Assembly: GCA_910587695.1 (NCBI GenBank)
Contig: CAJUNC010000010.1
Coordinates: 27,411-91,410, forward strand
Direction of reading: 5' to 3'
DNA: 64,000 bases
Origin: an uncultured Lactobacillus sp.
Lineage (GTDB): Bacteria; Bacillota; Bacilli; Lactobacillales; Lactobacillaceae
Shown: positions 1-8,350 of the stretch, in pieces
Layout: the number at the start of each line of letters is the position of its first letter
How positions within the stretch are numbered: position 1 is the first letter of the stretch
Made by a program: the position numbers and the translations under genes
Notes under the pieces: model-generated
Seen by the model: the letters and a program-made list of their open reading frames with translations, nothing else
The model's database searches: none
Told to the model about the DNA's origin: nothing

Positions 1-1
1 T

Positions 2-1684
2 GTTATCTTCTTACTTTTCTTGAGTGGAATGGAGATCGATTTTTCACTTTTCAAGAAAAACAATGGACCACTAACACCACTAGCACGCAAAAAAGCTGCA
101 AATGCACCTTCAACTTCACCGGTCCAAGTTGCCGCGATCGCTTATGGCGGTAGCTTACTGATGGCACTTGCTTTAGCCTTGCTCTTTAAATTCTCGGGTC
201 TATTTAGCAACTTTATCTTAGCTGCGATCTTGTTTTCGACTGTTGCTTTAGGAGTCGTGATCGCCGTTTTAAAGGAAAACGAATTGCTAAATAAACCACT
301 CGGGCAAACCTTGCTTTTGGTCGCTGTCTTAGGTGAAGTGGTGCCATTGCTTTGTCTGACGATCTATAGTTCTTTTGTCTCCGGCAAAGGTGAAAGTGCT
401 TGGTTGATCTTCTTGCTATTTATCGTCGGCGCTTTGATCTTCAAGCGATTTCGCAGTTTTTTCACCTCATTAGATGAGATCAACAAATCTACGACTCAGA
501 TCGACATTCGCTTAGCGTTACTGGTCATCACCACCTTAGTCGTTTTAGCAGAGTCTGTCGGAGCTGAAGATATCTTAGGTGCCTTTATCGCCGGGATCGT
601 GATCAAATTGCTCCAACCTGCTCATAGTACCCAAGAAAAACTCGATGCGATCGGATATGGCGCCTTTATCCCGTTCTTTTTCATTTTGACAGGTGCTAAG
701 ATCGATATCCCAAGTTTACTCAACTCACCTAAGACGTTGATCTTGATCCCACTATTTTTTGCCGCTTATGTCTTGGCAAAAGCTCCTGCCTACTTGGGAT
801 TGCGCCAACGTTTCAAGCGCGTCAATGCTTTAGCAGGGGCGATGCTTTCACAAACAACGATCACGTTAGTCTTAGCTACGTTGACTGTCGCCCAGAATCT
901 TAAAGTCATCTCAAGTGAACAATCTGGCGCCTTCATCTTAGCCGCTGTCGTGAGTTGTATCTTAGGACCTTTAGTCTTTAACAAGTTACATCGACCAGAA
1001 CCAGAAGATCTGAAAAAGACTAAAGTCACGATCATCGGGGTCAACTTAGTCACGATCAACACTGCCGAACAGCTAAACGAAGACTGGTATGATATCCAAA
1101 TGTACACTAATTGGGAGAAAAATTATAAGACTTATGATTACCGTAAAAACGTCCATCTACTGGATAGTGTCGAACCAAAAGACCTCATCAAACAGCAGAT
1201 CTTTGACACAGATATCTTAGTCTTAGGTCACTCTGATGTCGATATCAATTATTCTTTAGCCTTAGCTGCTAAAAAATATGGTGTCGATCGCGTCTTGACT
1301 CGGATCCAAAACAGTGATCCGACTAGCATGGCAAAAATGGATAAACGTCTCTCTGACGCAGGTGTCGAGTTCTTTACGACTTTTGACACAACTGTCGGGA
1401 TGATGCGTGCGATCATCGAATCTCCATCGACACTTGATCTGATCACAGGCGATTCCCGTTTATACGAAGTCATTGTGCGTAATTCTAAATTTGCTGGGCT
1501 TGAATTACGCAAATTGCCATTTATCAAAGAGATCACTGTCAGCAGGATCTTTAGACACCATAAAGCGATCCCAGTCAATGGCAACACCCAGATCCAAGTG
1601 GGCGATCACCTACTCTTTTCAGCCAACAAGGATGTCGTTAATGATATCCGCAAAAAGATCAGTAAACTAAATGATTATGAATAA
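2..1684 (+). CDS. Cation:proton antiporter (CPA2/KefB type), 5' end cut by window
   Basis: Monovalent cation/proton antiporter of the CPA2 family, an inner-membrane exchanger. The reading frame is open from base 2 and reads VIFLLFLSGMEID before the first methionine, which is the conserved end of a transmembrane segment. The gene therefore starts upstream of the window, and the TTG at 20 and ATG at 29 are not real starts. About eight hydrophobic helices follow, including a sodium/proton-exchanger-like stretch with the motif EDILGAFIAG. From about residue 335 of the visible part there is a cytoplasmic regulatory region resembling RCK/TrkA-N (TKVTIIGVNLV) and then TrkA-C (ends VGDHLLFSANKD). The family assignment is firm. 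The transported ion (K+ or Na+) cannot be told from the sequence. A strong hairpin terminator follows directly. Confidence 0.85.
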   Translation, partial: VIFLLFLSGMEIDFSLFKKNNGPLTPLARKKAANAPSTSPVQVAAIAYGGSLLMALALALLFKFSGLFSNFILAAILFSTVALGVVIAVLKENELLNKPLGQTLLLVAVLGEVVPLLCLTIYSSFVSGKGESAWLIFLLFIVGALIFKRFRSFFTSLDEINKSTTQIDIRLALLVITTLVVLAESVGAEDILGAFIAGIVIKLLQPAHSTQEKLDAIGYGAFIPFFFILTGAKIDIPSLLNSPKTLILIPLFFAAYVLAKAPAYLGLRQRFKRVNALAGAMLSQTTITLVLATLTVAQNLKVISSEQSGAFILAAVVSCILGPLVFNKLHRPEPEDLKKTKVTIIGVNLVTINTAEQLNEDWYDIQMYTNWEKNYKTYDYRKNVHLLDSVEPKDLIKQQIFDTDILVLGHSDVDINYSLALAAKKYGVDRVLTRIQNSDPTSMAKMDKRLSDAGVEFFTTFDTTVGMMRAIIESPSTLDLITGDSRLYEVIVRNSKFAGLELRKLPFIKEITVSRIFRHHKAIPVNGNTQIQVGDHLLFSANKDVVNDIRKKISKLNDYE

Positions 1685-1686
1685 TT

Positions 1687-1734
1687 AAAATGCTCACAGG
1701 TAAAGCAACGATCGCTTTACTGTGAGCATTTTTT
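1687..1734. terminator. Bidirectional terminator between antiporter and GH35 gene
   Basis: The inverted repeat ATGCTCACAGGTAAAGC / GCTTTACTGTGAGCAT has a single bulge and is flanked by an A-run and a T-run. It can end the antiporter transcript (+) and the convergent beta-galactosidase transcript (-). Confidence 0.85.
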
Positions 1735-1747
1735 ATGCAGTCACTTA

Positions 1748-3532
1748 TCAACTACCATGACTTGTGCGCGGATGCTTACAAAATTTAAGTTCTGTGATCG
1801 TAACACCTTCAGTTTCAAAAATTACGATCTCATTTACACCCGTTTTTAAAAAATCTTTGGGGCAATAAAGTGTGTGAAGTGGGCCACAACTCCAATAACG
1901 ACCTAAATTGATCCCATTGACGATCACGACACCTTTGCCATAACTACTACAATCGATAAAAGTATCACCGATCTCAGTTAGATCCAATATCACTTGATAA
2001 AATGAAGGTTGTTTAGGATCTTTTTTAGCGGTGTAATCGATCTTTTGCAACTGTTCTTTTGACAGATCTATTGCGTATTGCCGATATCCTTGATGAAAAT
2101 GGATATCCTGCATGATCCCACCACGGATCCCTTTACTTTGTGTCGGACTATTCAACTTGAACCCATAATTCACCCGCCCCAAATTTTCGACCAAAACATC
2201 TAGCTTGATCTGAGCTTTGTTTGGCTCGCCTTGGATCAAGATCTCTTTTCCAAGAGTCTTTTGGTACTGGATAGCTTTCAACTCACCATCCGCAAACACG
2301 TGGATCCGATCGCTCGCCTCTACGACCTTTAACTTATTTTCACGATGATAATTTTTTAGCTCTACCGAATAGAGCATATAGCCATAACCTGTCCCTAGCG
2401 CTTCCATCGTTAATGGGTATGCCGTTTTTTTAGGCGCCACCAGTTTGTCTTTTATTGCTAATAGTGAAACACTATTTGTCACTGGATAAGTTCCTAATGC
2501 CTTGCACTTTTTTTCATGTGGCTTAGCCTGCCACACATCTGGACAGACCTCTTTTATAGCCTTTTGAACATAGAAATACTTTTCAGTCGGTTCTCCTGCT
2601 TCTGTCAACAAAGCATCATAGTCATAACTTGTCACTTGTGGGAGATCTAATGCTTTTCGCGCAGAACATCCGTTGTAAAATCCAAAATTAGTTCCCCCAT
2701 GAAACATATAGAGATTTAAAGAACCTAACTTTAACATCTCTTTGACTTCATGAGCTAACTCTTGTGGATCACGCTTGATGAGAGGTTCTTTCCAACGTCC
2801 AAACCACCCATCCCAATATTCCATACACATGATCGGCCATTTTTTACCATGTTTTGCCATAAACTTTTTCATGACGGCTACGTTTTCTTTAGAATGGCTA
2901 CCAAAATTCCCCGTTACCAAGACATCATCGGCGATCAAAGTCCCTGCATCTAAAGCCTCTTCCCATGTACCATCGGAAGTAAATAATGAGACGTTGATGC
3001 CAAATTCTTCCATCAAGTGCTTTGTTTGGCGCAGATATCTCTTTTCCATGCCATACGAGCCATATTCATTTTCTATTTGCATCATAATGATCGGTCCACC
3101 GTAAGTGATCTGAAGTGGGACCAACTTAGGTAATAAGACACTGTAATATGAGCGGACTTTTTCCATAAATGCCGGATCTGTCGAGCGCAAGCGCAAGTGC
3201 TTTTTTAACAACCAAGCAGGCATTCCGCCAAATTCCCACTCGGCACATATATAGACAGCTGGTCGCAAAATGACCATTAATCCTAATTCTTGTGCCATTA
3301 AAATAAAGGCCTCGACATCTTTTATACCTTCAAAATCGTAGACATTTTCCATAGGTTCATGTATGTTCCACGGAATATAAGTTTCAACTGTATTAGCACC
3401 AAGCGCTTTTAAATTATATAAGCTATCTTTCCATTGTGTTTGGGGTATCCGAAAATAGTGGATCGCCCCACTGATCAGCTTTATCGGTCTTCCATCCAAC
3501 AAAAATTCTTCTTTTATCTCAAATGTTTGCAT
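1748..3532 (-). CDS. Beta-galactosidase, glycoside hydrolase family 35
   Basis: Retaining beta-galactosidase of family GH35, about 594 residues and apparently cytoplasmic, since no signal peptide is seen. The N-terminal TIM barrel has the family signatures: SGAIHYFR near residue 20, IPWNIHEP near 53, and MQIENEYGSYG at 151-161 with the acid/base Glu at 156. The nucleophile Glu is at about 238 in CMEYWDGWF. The C-terminal third is a beta-sandwich of the usual kind (VVIVNGINLGRYW). The ATG at 3532 is preferred over an in-frame TTG at 3550; neither has a strong ribosome binding site (AAAGAAG). It lies 27 bp downstream of a PTS IIC gene in the same direction, so it probably hydrolyses the disaccharide imported by that permease. 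GH35 enzymes coupled to PTS permeases often act on beta-1,3-galactosides. The exact substrate is inference. Confidence 0.9.
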   Translation of the reverse strand: MQTFEIKEEFLLDGRPIKLISGAIHYFRIPQTQWKDSLYNLKALGANTVETYIPWNIHEPMENVYDFEGIKDVEAFILMAQELGLMVILRPAVYICAEWEFGGMPAWLLKKHLRLRSTDPAFMEKVRSYYSVLLPKLVPLQITYGGPIIMMQIENEYGSYGMEKRYLRQTKHLMEEFGINVSLFTSDGTWEEALDAGTLIADDVLVTGNFGSHSKENVAVMKKFMAKHGKKWPIMCMEYWDGWFGRWKEPLIKRDPQELAHEVKEMLKLGSLNLYMFHGGTNFGFYNGCSARKALDLPQVTSYDYDALLTEAGEPTEKYFYVQKAIKEVCPDVWQAKPHEKKCKALGTYPVTNSVSLLAIKDKLVAPKKTAYPLTMEALGTGYGYMLYSVELKNYHRENKLKVVEASDRIHVFADGELKAIQYQKTLGKEILIQGEPNKAQIKLDVLVENLGRVNYGFKLNSPTQSKGIRGGIMQDIHFHQGYRQYAIDLSKEQLQKIDYTAKKDPKQPSFYQVILDLTEIGDTFIDCSSYGKGVVIVNGINLGRYWSCGPLHTLYCPKDFLKTGVNEIVIFETEGVTITELKFCKHPRTSHGS

Positions 3533-3559
3533 ATCAACTTCTTCTTTCAAATATTTTTG

Positions 3560-4918
3560 TCATCTGATGTACTCTTTATTAGCCATCTTGACAAACGGCA
3601 AATAGATCAGTACCGCCAAGCCGAGGTTGATAACTGATAATATGAGCGCTCGCCAATCAAAACCAGTTGAAAACAAGCCGTATAAGACTGGTGGCATGAC
3701 CCAGGTCACATTTTGTGTCACAGGTGCTACCAACCCTAGATATGTTGCTAAATATGCCACACCCGACATGACCGCTGGACATAATAAAAATGGGATAAAT
3801 AGTATCGGATTTAGCACCGTGGGCAAGCCATACATTACGGGTTCACCGATATTAAACAAGGCTGGAACGATACCTAACTTAGCTACTTCTTTATAATGAT
3901 CATTTTGTGATATCAAAAAAATAGCGATCAACAAGCCTAAAGTCGCATACCAGACAAAAGAACCATAAGAGACACTTGTCCAAAGATATGGGATCGTCTC
4001 ATGTTTTTGGTATGCTTCTAAGTTAGCTAACAAGGCTACCCCAAATACACCTTCCATGATAGGTGCCATAACATTGCCACCATGGATCCCAAAAAACCAG
4101 AAAAATTGTGTCAACACTGCTATCAATATAACGACCAAAAAGCTCTGCGATAGACCTAACAATGGCGTCTGTAGCACCTTATATATCCAATCGATGATCA
4201 ATGAATTTGTTACTTTATTGAAAGCAAAAGTAAAAATAGCTACTACGTACAGTGAAACTAGAGCTGGAATTATCGATAAAAAGGGTTTAGCGATCGCTGG
4301 TGGGACCGTATCTGGCAACTTTATCGTCCAATTTTTCTTCATCAACTTACAAAAGATGATCGCAGAAAGAAACCCGATAATTATAGCTGTGAAGTATCCA
4401 TTTGAATTGATCTGCGTCCCTGGTAATACACCTGAAATGGTCACATTTAGATCGTGGCCTGTAACTTTTATCCCATCGAGCCCATCAAATAGCGCTGATA
4501 GTTCAATGTTTTTACTATTCTTCAAAGAGTATGTCGAAGTGAGCGAATCACCTATGGAAATGATAAAAGCTGACAAAGCTACCAATCCAGAAGATAAAGT
4601 ATCCACCTTATATATTTTGGCAATATTTACCCCCAAACAGTAGATAAATAATAATGCCACTATCGATATGCTCCCCTTAAAAACTAGATTATTGACATCG
4701 ACCCACCATTGAAATGTTGACGTTATTTTTTGCAAGTTGAACTGTTCGGGAATATCGACCAAAAAGGCATTGATCAGTAAGGCGATCGAACCCGTCATTA
4801 TCACGGGCATCGTACCTATAAAAGAATCTCTAAGTGCAACTAAAAAACGTTGATTGCCGATCTTAGTGGCAATTGGCAAGATCTTACTTTGAATTGCATC
4901 CATTATTTTTTCACTCAT
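3560..4918 (-). CDS. PTS system IIC component, lactose/cellobiose (CelB) family
   Basis: Membrane permease of the lactose/N,N'-diacetylchitobiose/cellobiose PTS family, 452 residues with about ten hydrophobic segments. Recognised from the N-terminus (KIGNQRFLVALRDSFIGTMP), the motif FFWFFGIHGGNVMAPIME and the substrate-site motif NIGEPVMYGLPTVLNP. It starts at an ATG preceded by GGTGGATG. It is transcribed with the GH35 gene and away from an AraC-type regulator. No cognate IIA or IIB gene lies nearby, so it must borrow these from elsewhere, as several lactic acid bacterial CelB proteins do. A cre site overlaps its transcription start region, which indicates CcpA repression. The substrate is probably a galactose-containing disaccharide, judged from the partner enzyme. 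Confidence 0.9.
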   Translation of the reverse strand: MSEKIMDAIQSKILPIATKIGNQRFLVALRDSFIGTMPVIMTGSIALLINAFLVDIPEQFNLQKITSTFQWWVDVNNLVFKGSISIVALLFIYCLGVNIAKIYKVDTLSSGLVALSAFIISIGDSLTSTYSLKNSKNIELSALFDGLDGIKVTGHDLNVTISGVLPGTQINSNGYFTAIIIGFLSAIIFCKLMKKNWTIKLPDTVPPAIAKPFLSIIPALVSLYVVAIFTFAFNKVTNSLIIDWIYKVLQTPLLGLSQSFLVVILIAVLTQFFWFFGIHGGNVMAPIMEGVFGVALLANLEAYQKHETIPYLWTSVSYGSFVWYATLGLLIAIFLISQNDHYKEVAKLGIVPALFNIGEPVMYGLPTVLNPILFIPFLLCPAVMSGVAYLATYLGLVAPVTQNVTWVMPPVLYGLFSTGFDWRALILSVINLGLAVLIYLPFVKMANKEYIR

Positions 4919-4945
4919 TTACATCCACCACTTTCAAAAAGTATA

Positions 4946-4995
4946 TTGGAAGCGCTATCCAAAATAGATTATATTATTTGCTTTAACTTTTTGAA
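4946..4995 (-). promoter_or_regulatory. Promoter of the PTS IIC-GH35 operon with a cre site
   Basis: On the minus strand, TTCAAA at 4995-4990 and TATAAT at 4973-4968 are 16 bp apart. Immediately downstream is TTGGAAGCGCTATCCA (4946-4961 on the plus strand), which matches the cre consensus WTGNAANCGNWNNC. This position is typical of CcpA repression at the start site. Confidence 0.7.
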
Positions 4996-5056
4996 CATGA
5001 TATTTTATACTCAAAACATGGAATTTTCTGCATAAATTATTTAAGGGATGATATCA

Positions 5057-5914
5057 ATGGATGATTTTTGGTACCATGATCGCTCAATAGCAGCTCCGAT
5101 CTATCTTTCACAATGTGGATGTGAGAGCTACCAAATAAATTCTTCGGTCCGTAATTACACCGTCCAACAAAAATGGATAATCCATTATGTACTATCAGGT
5201 AAGGGAACTTTAGAAATAGCTGGGCAACATTTCAAATTAGAGCAAAATGACATTTTCTTCTTTTTTCAAGGGCAAAAGGTAAAATATTATAGCGATAAGA
5301 CCGAGCCTTGGACTATCATTTGGATAGGCCTTCAAGGTGATAAAGTGACTGAATTTTTAGAAGAAACGACATTATTAGATAAAAACATGGTCAAAACGCC
5401 TTTTGCTATGCAAGATACCTTAAAAAAGATCATCTCAGAGATAGTCTTTAAAAACAAAGAACTGATCGATGAACCTGAAACCTTAAAAGAACTACGGAAT
5501 ACGGCGACTCTATACCAGTTTTTATATCACATCAAAAAGATCTTTTTGCTACCTTCGTTGACGACAAATAAGCCGACCCAGATCAATATCATTGACTACA
5601 TAAATAAGCACTACATGGATAGCATCTCTCCTTTGACGATAGCCAAATATTTCAATATAAGTTACAGTCAGTTATATAAATTATGTATCTCTACGTTTAA
5701 CTCCAGTCCAAAGAAGATCATAACTAAGCATCGCATCAGAGTCGCGGTAGATCTCCTTTTAAACTCAGATAACACGATCAAAGAGATCGCCCAAAAAGTT
5801 GGATATAAAGATGAATTCTTATTTTCAAAAACTTTTTCAAAGAATATGGGGCACTGTCCATCTAAGTTTAGAAAACTAAACAAAGCTCAACTCAAAAATA
5901 TAAGATTCAAATGA
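5057..5914 (+). CDS. AraC-family transcriptional regulator
   Basis: Regulator of the AraC/XylS family, 285 residues. The N-terminal half resembles the cupin-type sugar-sensing arm of MsmR/RafR-like proteins (WIIHYVLSGKGTLEIAGQ, FFFQGQKVKYYS). The C-terminal ~95 residues hold two helix-turn-helix motifs: ISPLTIAKYFNISYSQLYKL, then TIKEIAQKVGYKDEFLFSKT followed by GHCPSKFR. The start at 5057 is chosen because AAGGGA sits 8 bases upstream; the ATG at 5048 overlaps that ribosome binding site. It is divergent from the PTS IIC-GH35 operon and 130 bp away, so it is most likely the activator of that operon. It is AT-rich and rich in ATA/AGA codons compared with its neighbours. Confidence 0.85.
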   Translation: MDDFWYHDRSIAAPIYLSQCGCESYQINSSVRNYTVQQKWIIHYVLSGKGTLEIAGQHFKLEQNDIFFFFQGQKVKYYSDKTEPWTIIWIGLQGDKVTEFLEETTLLDKNMVKTPFAMQDTLKKIISEIVFKNKELIDEPETLKELRNTATLYQFLYHIKKIFLLPSLTTNKPTQINIIDYINKHYMDSISPLTIAKYFNISYSQLYKLCISTFNSSPKKIITKHRIRVAVDLLLNSDNTIKEIAQKVGYKDEFLFSKTFSKNMGHCPSKFRKLNKAQLKNIRFK

Positions 5915-5981
5915 TCACCTCTAGCAAAACCGCTTTCATGATATAATTAAAACAAATACATTTGTTGTGGGAGGAATTTTT

Positions 5982-6653
5982 ATGGCATACTCGATCTACT
6001 TTGTCCGTCACGGACAGACATATCTCAATCGTTACAACAAGATCCAAGGTTGGTGTGATTCTCCTTTGACACCTAAAGGGATAAAAGATGGGCACCAAGC
6101 TGGCAAACGCCTGGCACATCTCAACTTTGCCCATGCTTTTCACAGCGACACGAATCGCGCCGCGCGGACATGTCGCTATATCCTAGAAGAAAACGTGACA
6201 AGCGCTAAAGATCTCACCCCAAAAGCTTTGCCGTATTTTCGTGAACAAAACTTTGGGTACTTTGAGGGCAGTGACACCAGTCAAGCTTGGTTGATGATCG
6301 GAGCTGACCACGGATGTAAGACTTTTAACGATATCATCACTAAGTATTCGATCGAAAAAGCACGTGATCTCACTAAAAAAGCCGATCCGTTCCATGATGC
6401 TGAAAACAATGCTGAATACTGGCAACGCCTTGACCAAGGATTTGAGTATATCGATAAGATCGCAAAAGATGGCGATAAGATCTTACTTGTTGCGCATTCG
6501 ACTTTGATCCGTAGTTTGACCGCACACTTTGCCCCTGAGATCGATATCACCGTTAGCCCTAAAAATGGTTCTGTGACCCGATTTGATGTTGACGATAACG
6601 GGCAGATCAAGCTCGCCTACTTTGATCGATACCAAGATGACGCTAAATATTGA
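5982..6653 (+). CDS. Histidine phosphatase (phosphoglycerate mutase-like) family protein
   Basis: Cytoplasmic phosphatase of the histidine phosphatase superfamily, 223 residues. The N-terminal YFVRHGQTYLNRYNKIQGW carries the catalytic His (RHG). The second half has the conserved LLVAHSTLIRSL with the second catalytic His. The start at 5982 follows GGGAGGA. It is not the glycolytic dPGM in length or motif context and belongs to the broad-specificity phosphatase subgroup common in several copies in lactobacilli. The substrate is unknown. It is monocistronic, with a possible -10 TATAAT at 5942-5947 and a terminator directly downstream. Confidence 0.88.
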   Translation: MAYSIYFVRHGQTYLNRYNKIQGWCDSPLTPKGIKDGHQAGKRLAHLNFAHAFHSDTNRAARTCRYILEENVTSAKDLTPKALPYFREQNFGYFEGSDTSQAWLMIGADHGCKTFNDIITKYSIEKARDLTKKADPFHDAENNAEYWQRLDQGFEYIDKIAKDGDKILLVAHSTLIRSLTAHFAPEIDITVSPKNGSVTRFDVDDNGQIKLAYFDRYQDDAKY

Positions 6654-6660
6654 GCCAAAG

Positions 6661-6691
6661 AAGATCTGCGAAAATTTTGCAGATCTTTTTT
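6661..6691 (+). terminator. Rho-independent terminator
   Basis: AAGATCTGC, a loop, GCAGATCTT and a T-run lie right after the phosphatase stop. The A-rich 5' arm lets it also act on the convergent ABC permease transcript. Confidence 0.85.
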
Positions 6692-7491
6692 CACCTTATC
6701 GATAACTGCAAAGATACCTTCCGTAAAATTCGTTGTGCTAGATACATCATCCCAAGTGTGAGCAAGAGATCCACCAAAATAGGTAGTGGCTCAAAAAAGC
6801 CAAATGCCACCGTCCTGATCGCTTTTAGTTGGTATGTAAGCGGATTGATCATGATCAAACATTTGACAAACAGTGGTAACTTATCAGAAAAAACATAGAG
6901 CGTCGGAGCTGCATACGATACAGGACTAAATATCAAGGTCATCACAATATCTCGCTTTTCATAGGTCGATATTTTAGTACTAAGTAAGATACCAAGGGCT
7001 GACCAAAAGCCAAGTGAGATGATCACAACGATAATGGACAATAAGAAAAAGCCAATGTTATATATCCCACCTGACATCATCCCAAGAATAAATAAGATCG
7101 AACACTGAAAAAGTAAGCCCACGATCGGAAAGCAACTCATTCCGATCAGATAATACCATGGTTGGATCCCGTTCAAAAATTTGAGCGCCAATAGCCCGTA
7201 TTCTTTATCGATCGTAGCGCGGTACATAGCTTGTGACATCTGTCTTGTCACAAAAAAGGTCAATACACCAGTCAAGGCATACTGTTTATACAAAATAGCT
7301 ACACCTTCTAAATTGACTGTTTTCAAACTAGTACTCAATGCCAAGACCAACAAACCATACGACAATACAGGTCCCATCCCCATTGATAGTAACAGACCTT
7401 TATTTCGTTTGAAAGCAACCCACTCACTGTAAGCAATGATCTTTATCGCACCGATCCCAGTGGAAATATTTCTAAAATTCATCGGATCCAT
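6691..7491 (-). CDS. ABC-2 type transporter permease
   Basis: Integral membrane subunit of an ABC exporter, 266 residues with about six hydrophobic helices. The ABC-2 permease signature region SPVSYAAPTLYVFSDKLP, followed by MINPLTYQLKAIR, sits near residue 200. The start codon lies inside the 3' end of the ATPase gene (20-bp overlap), so the two genes are translationally coupled. The exported substrate is unknown. Family members include drug, polysaccharide and bacteriocin-immunity exporters. No dedicated regulator or substrate gene lies next to it. Confidence 0.85.
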   Translation of the reverse strand: MDPMNFRNISTGIGAIKIIAYSEWVAFKRNKGLLLSMGMGPVLSYGLLVLALSTSLKTVNLEGVAILYKQYALTGVLTFFVTRQMSQAMYRATIDKEYGLLALKFLNGIQPWYYLIGMSCFPIVGLLFQCSILFILGMMSGGIYNIGFFLLSIIVVIISLGFWSALGILLSTKISTYEKRDIVMTLIFSPVSYAAPTLYVFSDKLPLFVKCLIMINPLTYQLKAIRTVAFGFFEPLPILVDLLLTLGMMYLAQRILRKVSLQLSIR

Positions 7492-8194
7492 GTTCTTCAG
7501 TCCTTTCTTGCAAGTATTTTTCTCGTAAACTCATACCCTGCGCTAAAAATTGCTGGAGACTTCCAAAATACTTTTGTTTGCCCTCATCAAGAAAGAGCAA
7601 TTTTTCAGCATAATTTTCCAATAAGACTAGATCATGGGATGACACCAAGACCAGCGCACCTTCTTGACTACGTTTTTTTAGAAACGAAAATAACCTTTCA
7701 GAAGTTTCTACATCAAGTCCTGTTGTCGGCTCATCCAAAATATAGAGCTGTGGTTTTTTAGCTAATTCTCGCGCTATTTGAACTCGTTGCTGTTGTCCGC
7801 CTGAGATATGATCGGTCTGTTTATCACTTATCTTAGTGATATCCATCAGCTCGAGCGCTTGTTGACAAAGTTTTGTCGCCTCTTTTTTAGAAAATCCGAC
7901 CAATAGTGGTCCTTGAAAAACATTATCGTATACATTCATGTACCAATCTATGATCTGATTTTGTGGACTAAATCCGATATCATTGAACGGATTTTTCCTT
8001 GTTGTATGTAAATCTACTGAGACCTCACCTGCAAGTGGCGCTAAGATCCCGACCGCTGTTTTCATCAATGTACTTTTACCTGCTCCATTAGCCCCGACTA
8101 ATGCTACAAATTCCCCTTTTTCCAAAGTAAAATCAACGTTTTTGACCACTGTAGTAGCATCATATCCAAGTGATACTTTACTAAAATGTATCAT
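7472..8194 (-). CDS. ABC transporter ATP-binding protein
   Basis: Cytoplasmic ATPase of the exporter encoded with the overlapping ABC-2 permease, 240 residues. Walker A GANGAGKST is at 34-42, Q-loop near GFSPQNQ, signature SGGQQQR, and Walker B LYILDEPTTGLD followed by the switch His in SSHD. The domain is complete and of normal length. The C-terminal tail FLAQGMSLREKYLQ is typical of ABC-2 partner ATPases. The transported substrate cannot be inferred. Confidence 0.9.
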   Translation of the reverse strand: MIHFSKVSLGYDATTVVKNVDFTLEKGEFVALVGANGAGKSTLMKTAVGILAPLAGEVSVDLHTTRKNPFNDIGFSPQNQIIDWYMNVYDNVFQGPLLVGFSKKEATKLCQQALELMDITKISDKQTDHISGGQQQRVQIARELAKKPQLYILDEPTTGLDVETSERLFSFLKKRSQEGALVLVSSHDLVLLENYAEKLLFLDEGKQKYFGSLQQFLAQGMSLREKYLQERTEEHGSDEF

Positions 8195-8310
8195 CTAAGA
8201 TCCCCCCTAGATCGATCTTAAAGCTATCCTGCCATAAAGTGAGCAAGAGCACAAGATTTTTTAGGTGTATCTAACTTTTTAGCTAGATCATTATCATATC
8301 AAGCTCTGAC

Positions 8311-8344
8311 AAAAAAACGGTACCGCTCAAATCAAGCGATACCG
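8311..8344 (-). terminator. Terminator of the uvrA-like gene
   Basis: Read on the minus strand, CGGTATCGCT and AGCGGTACCG form a stem followed by seven T. It lies just after the uvrA-like stop codon. Confidence 0.85.
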
Positions 8345-8350
8345 AAAAGA

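Noticed and set aside
20..40. TTG at 20 or ATG at 29 as the start of the antiporter gene
   Set aside because: The frame is open to the window edge and the upstream codons encode the rest of a conserved membrane helix, so the gene is truncated by the window.
4056..4643. A 195-codon open frame opposite the PTS IIC gene
   Set aside because: It is antisense to a clearly coding membrane protein gene and has no ribosome binding site or recognisable features. Membrane protein genes often leave open antisense frames.
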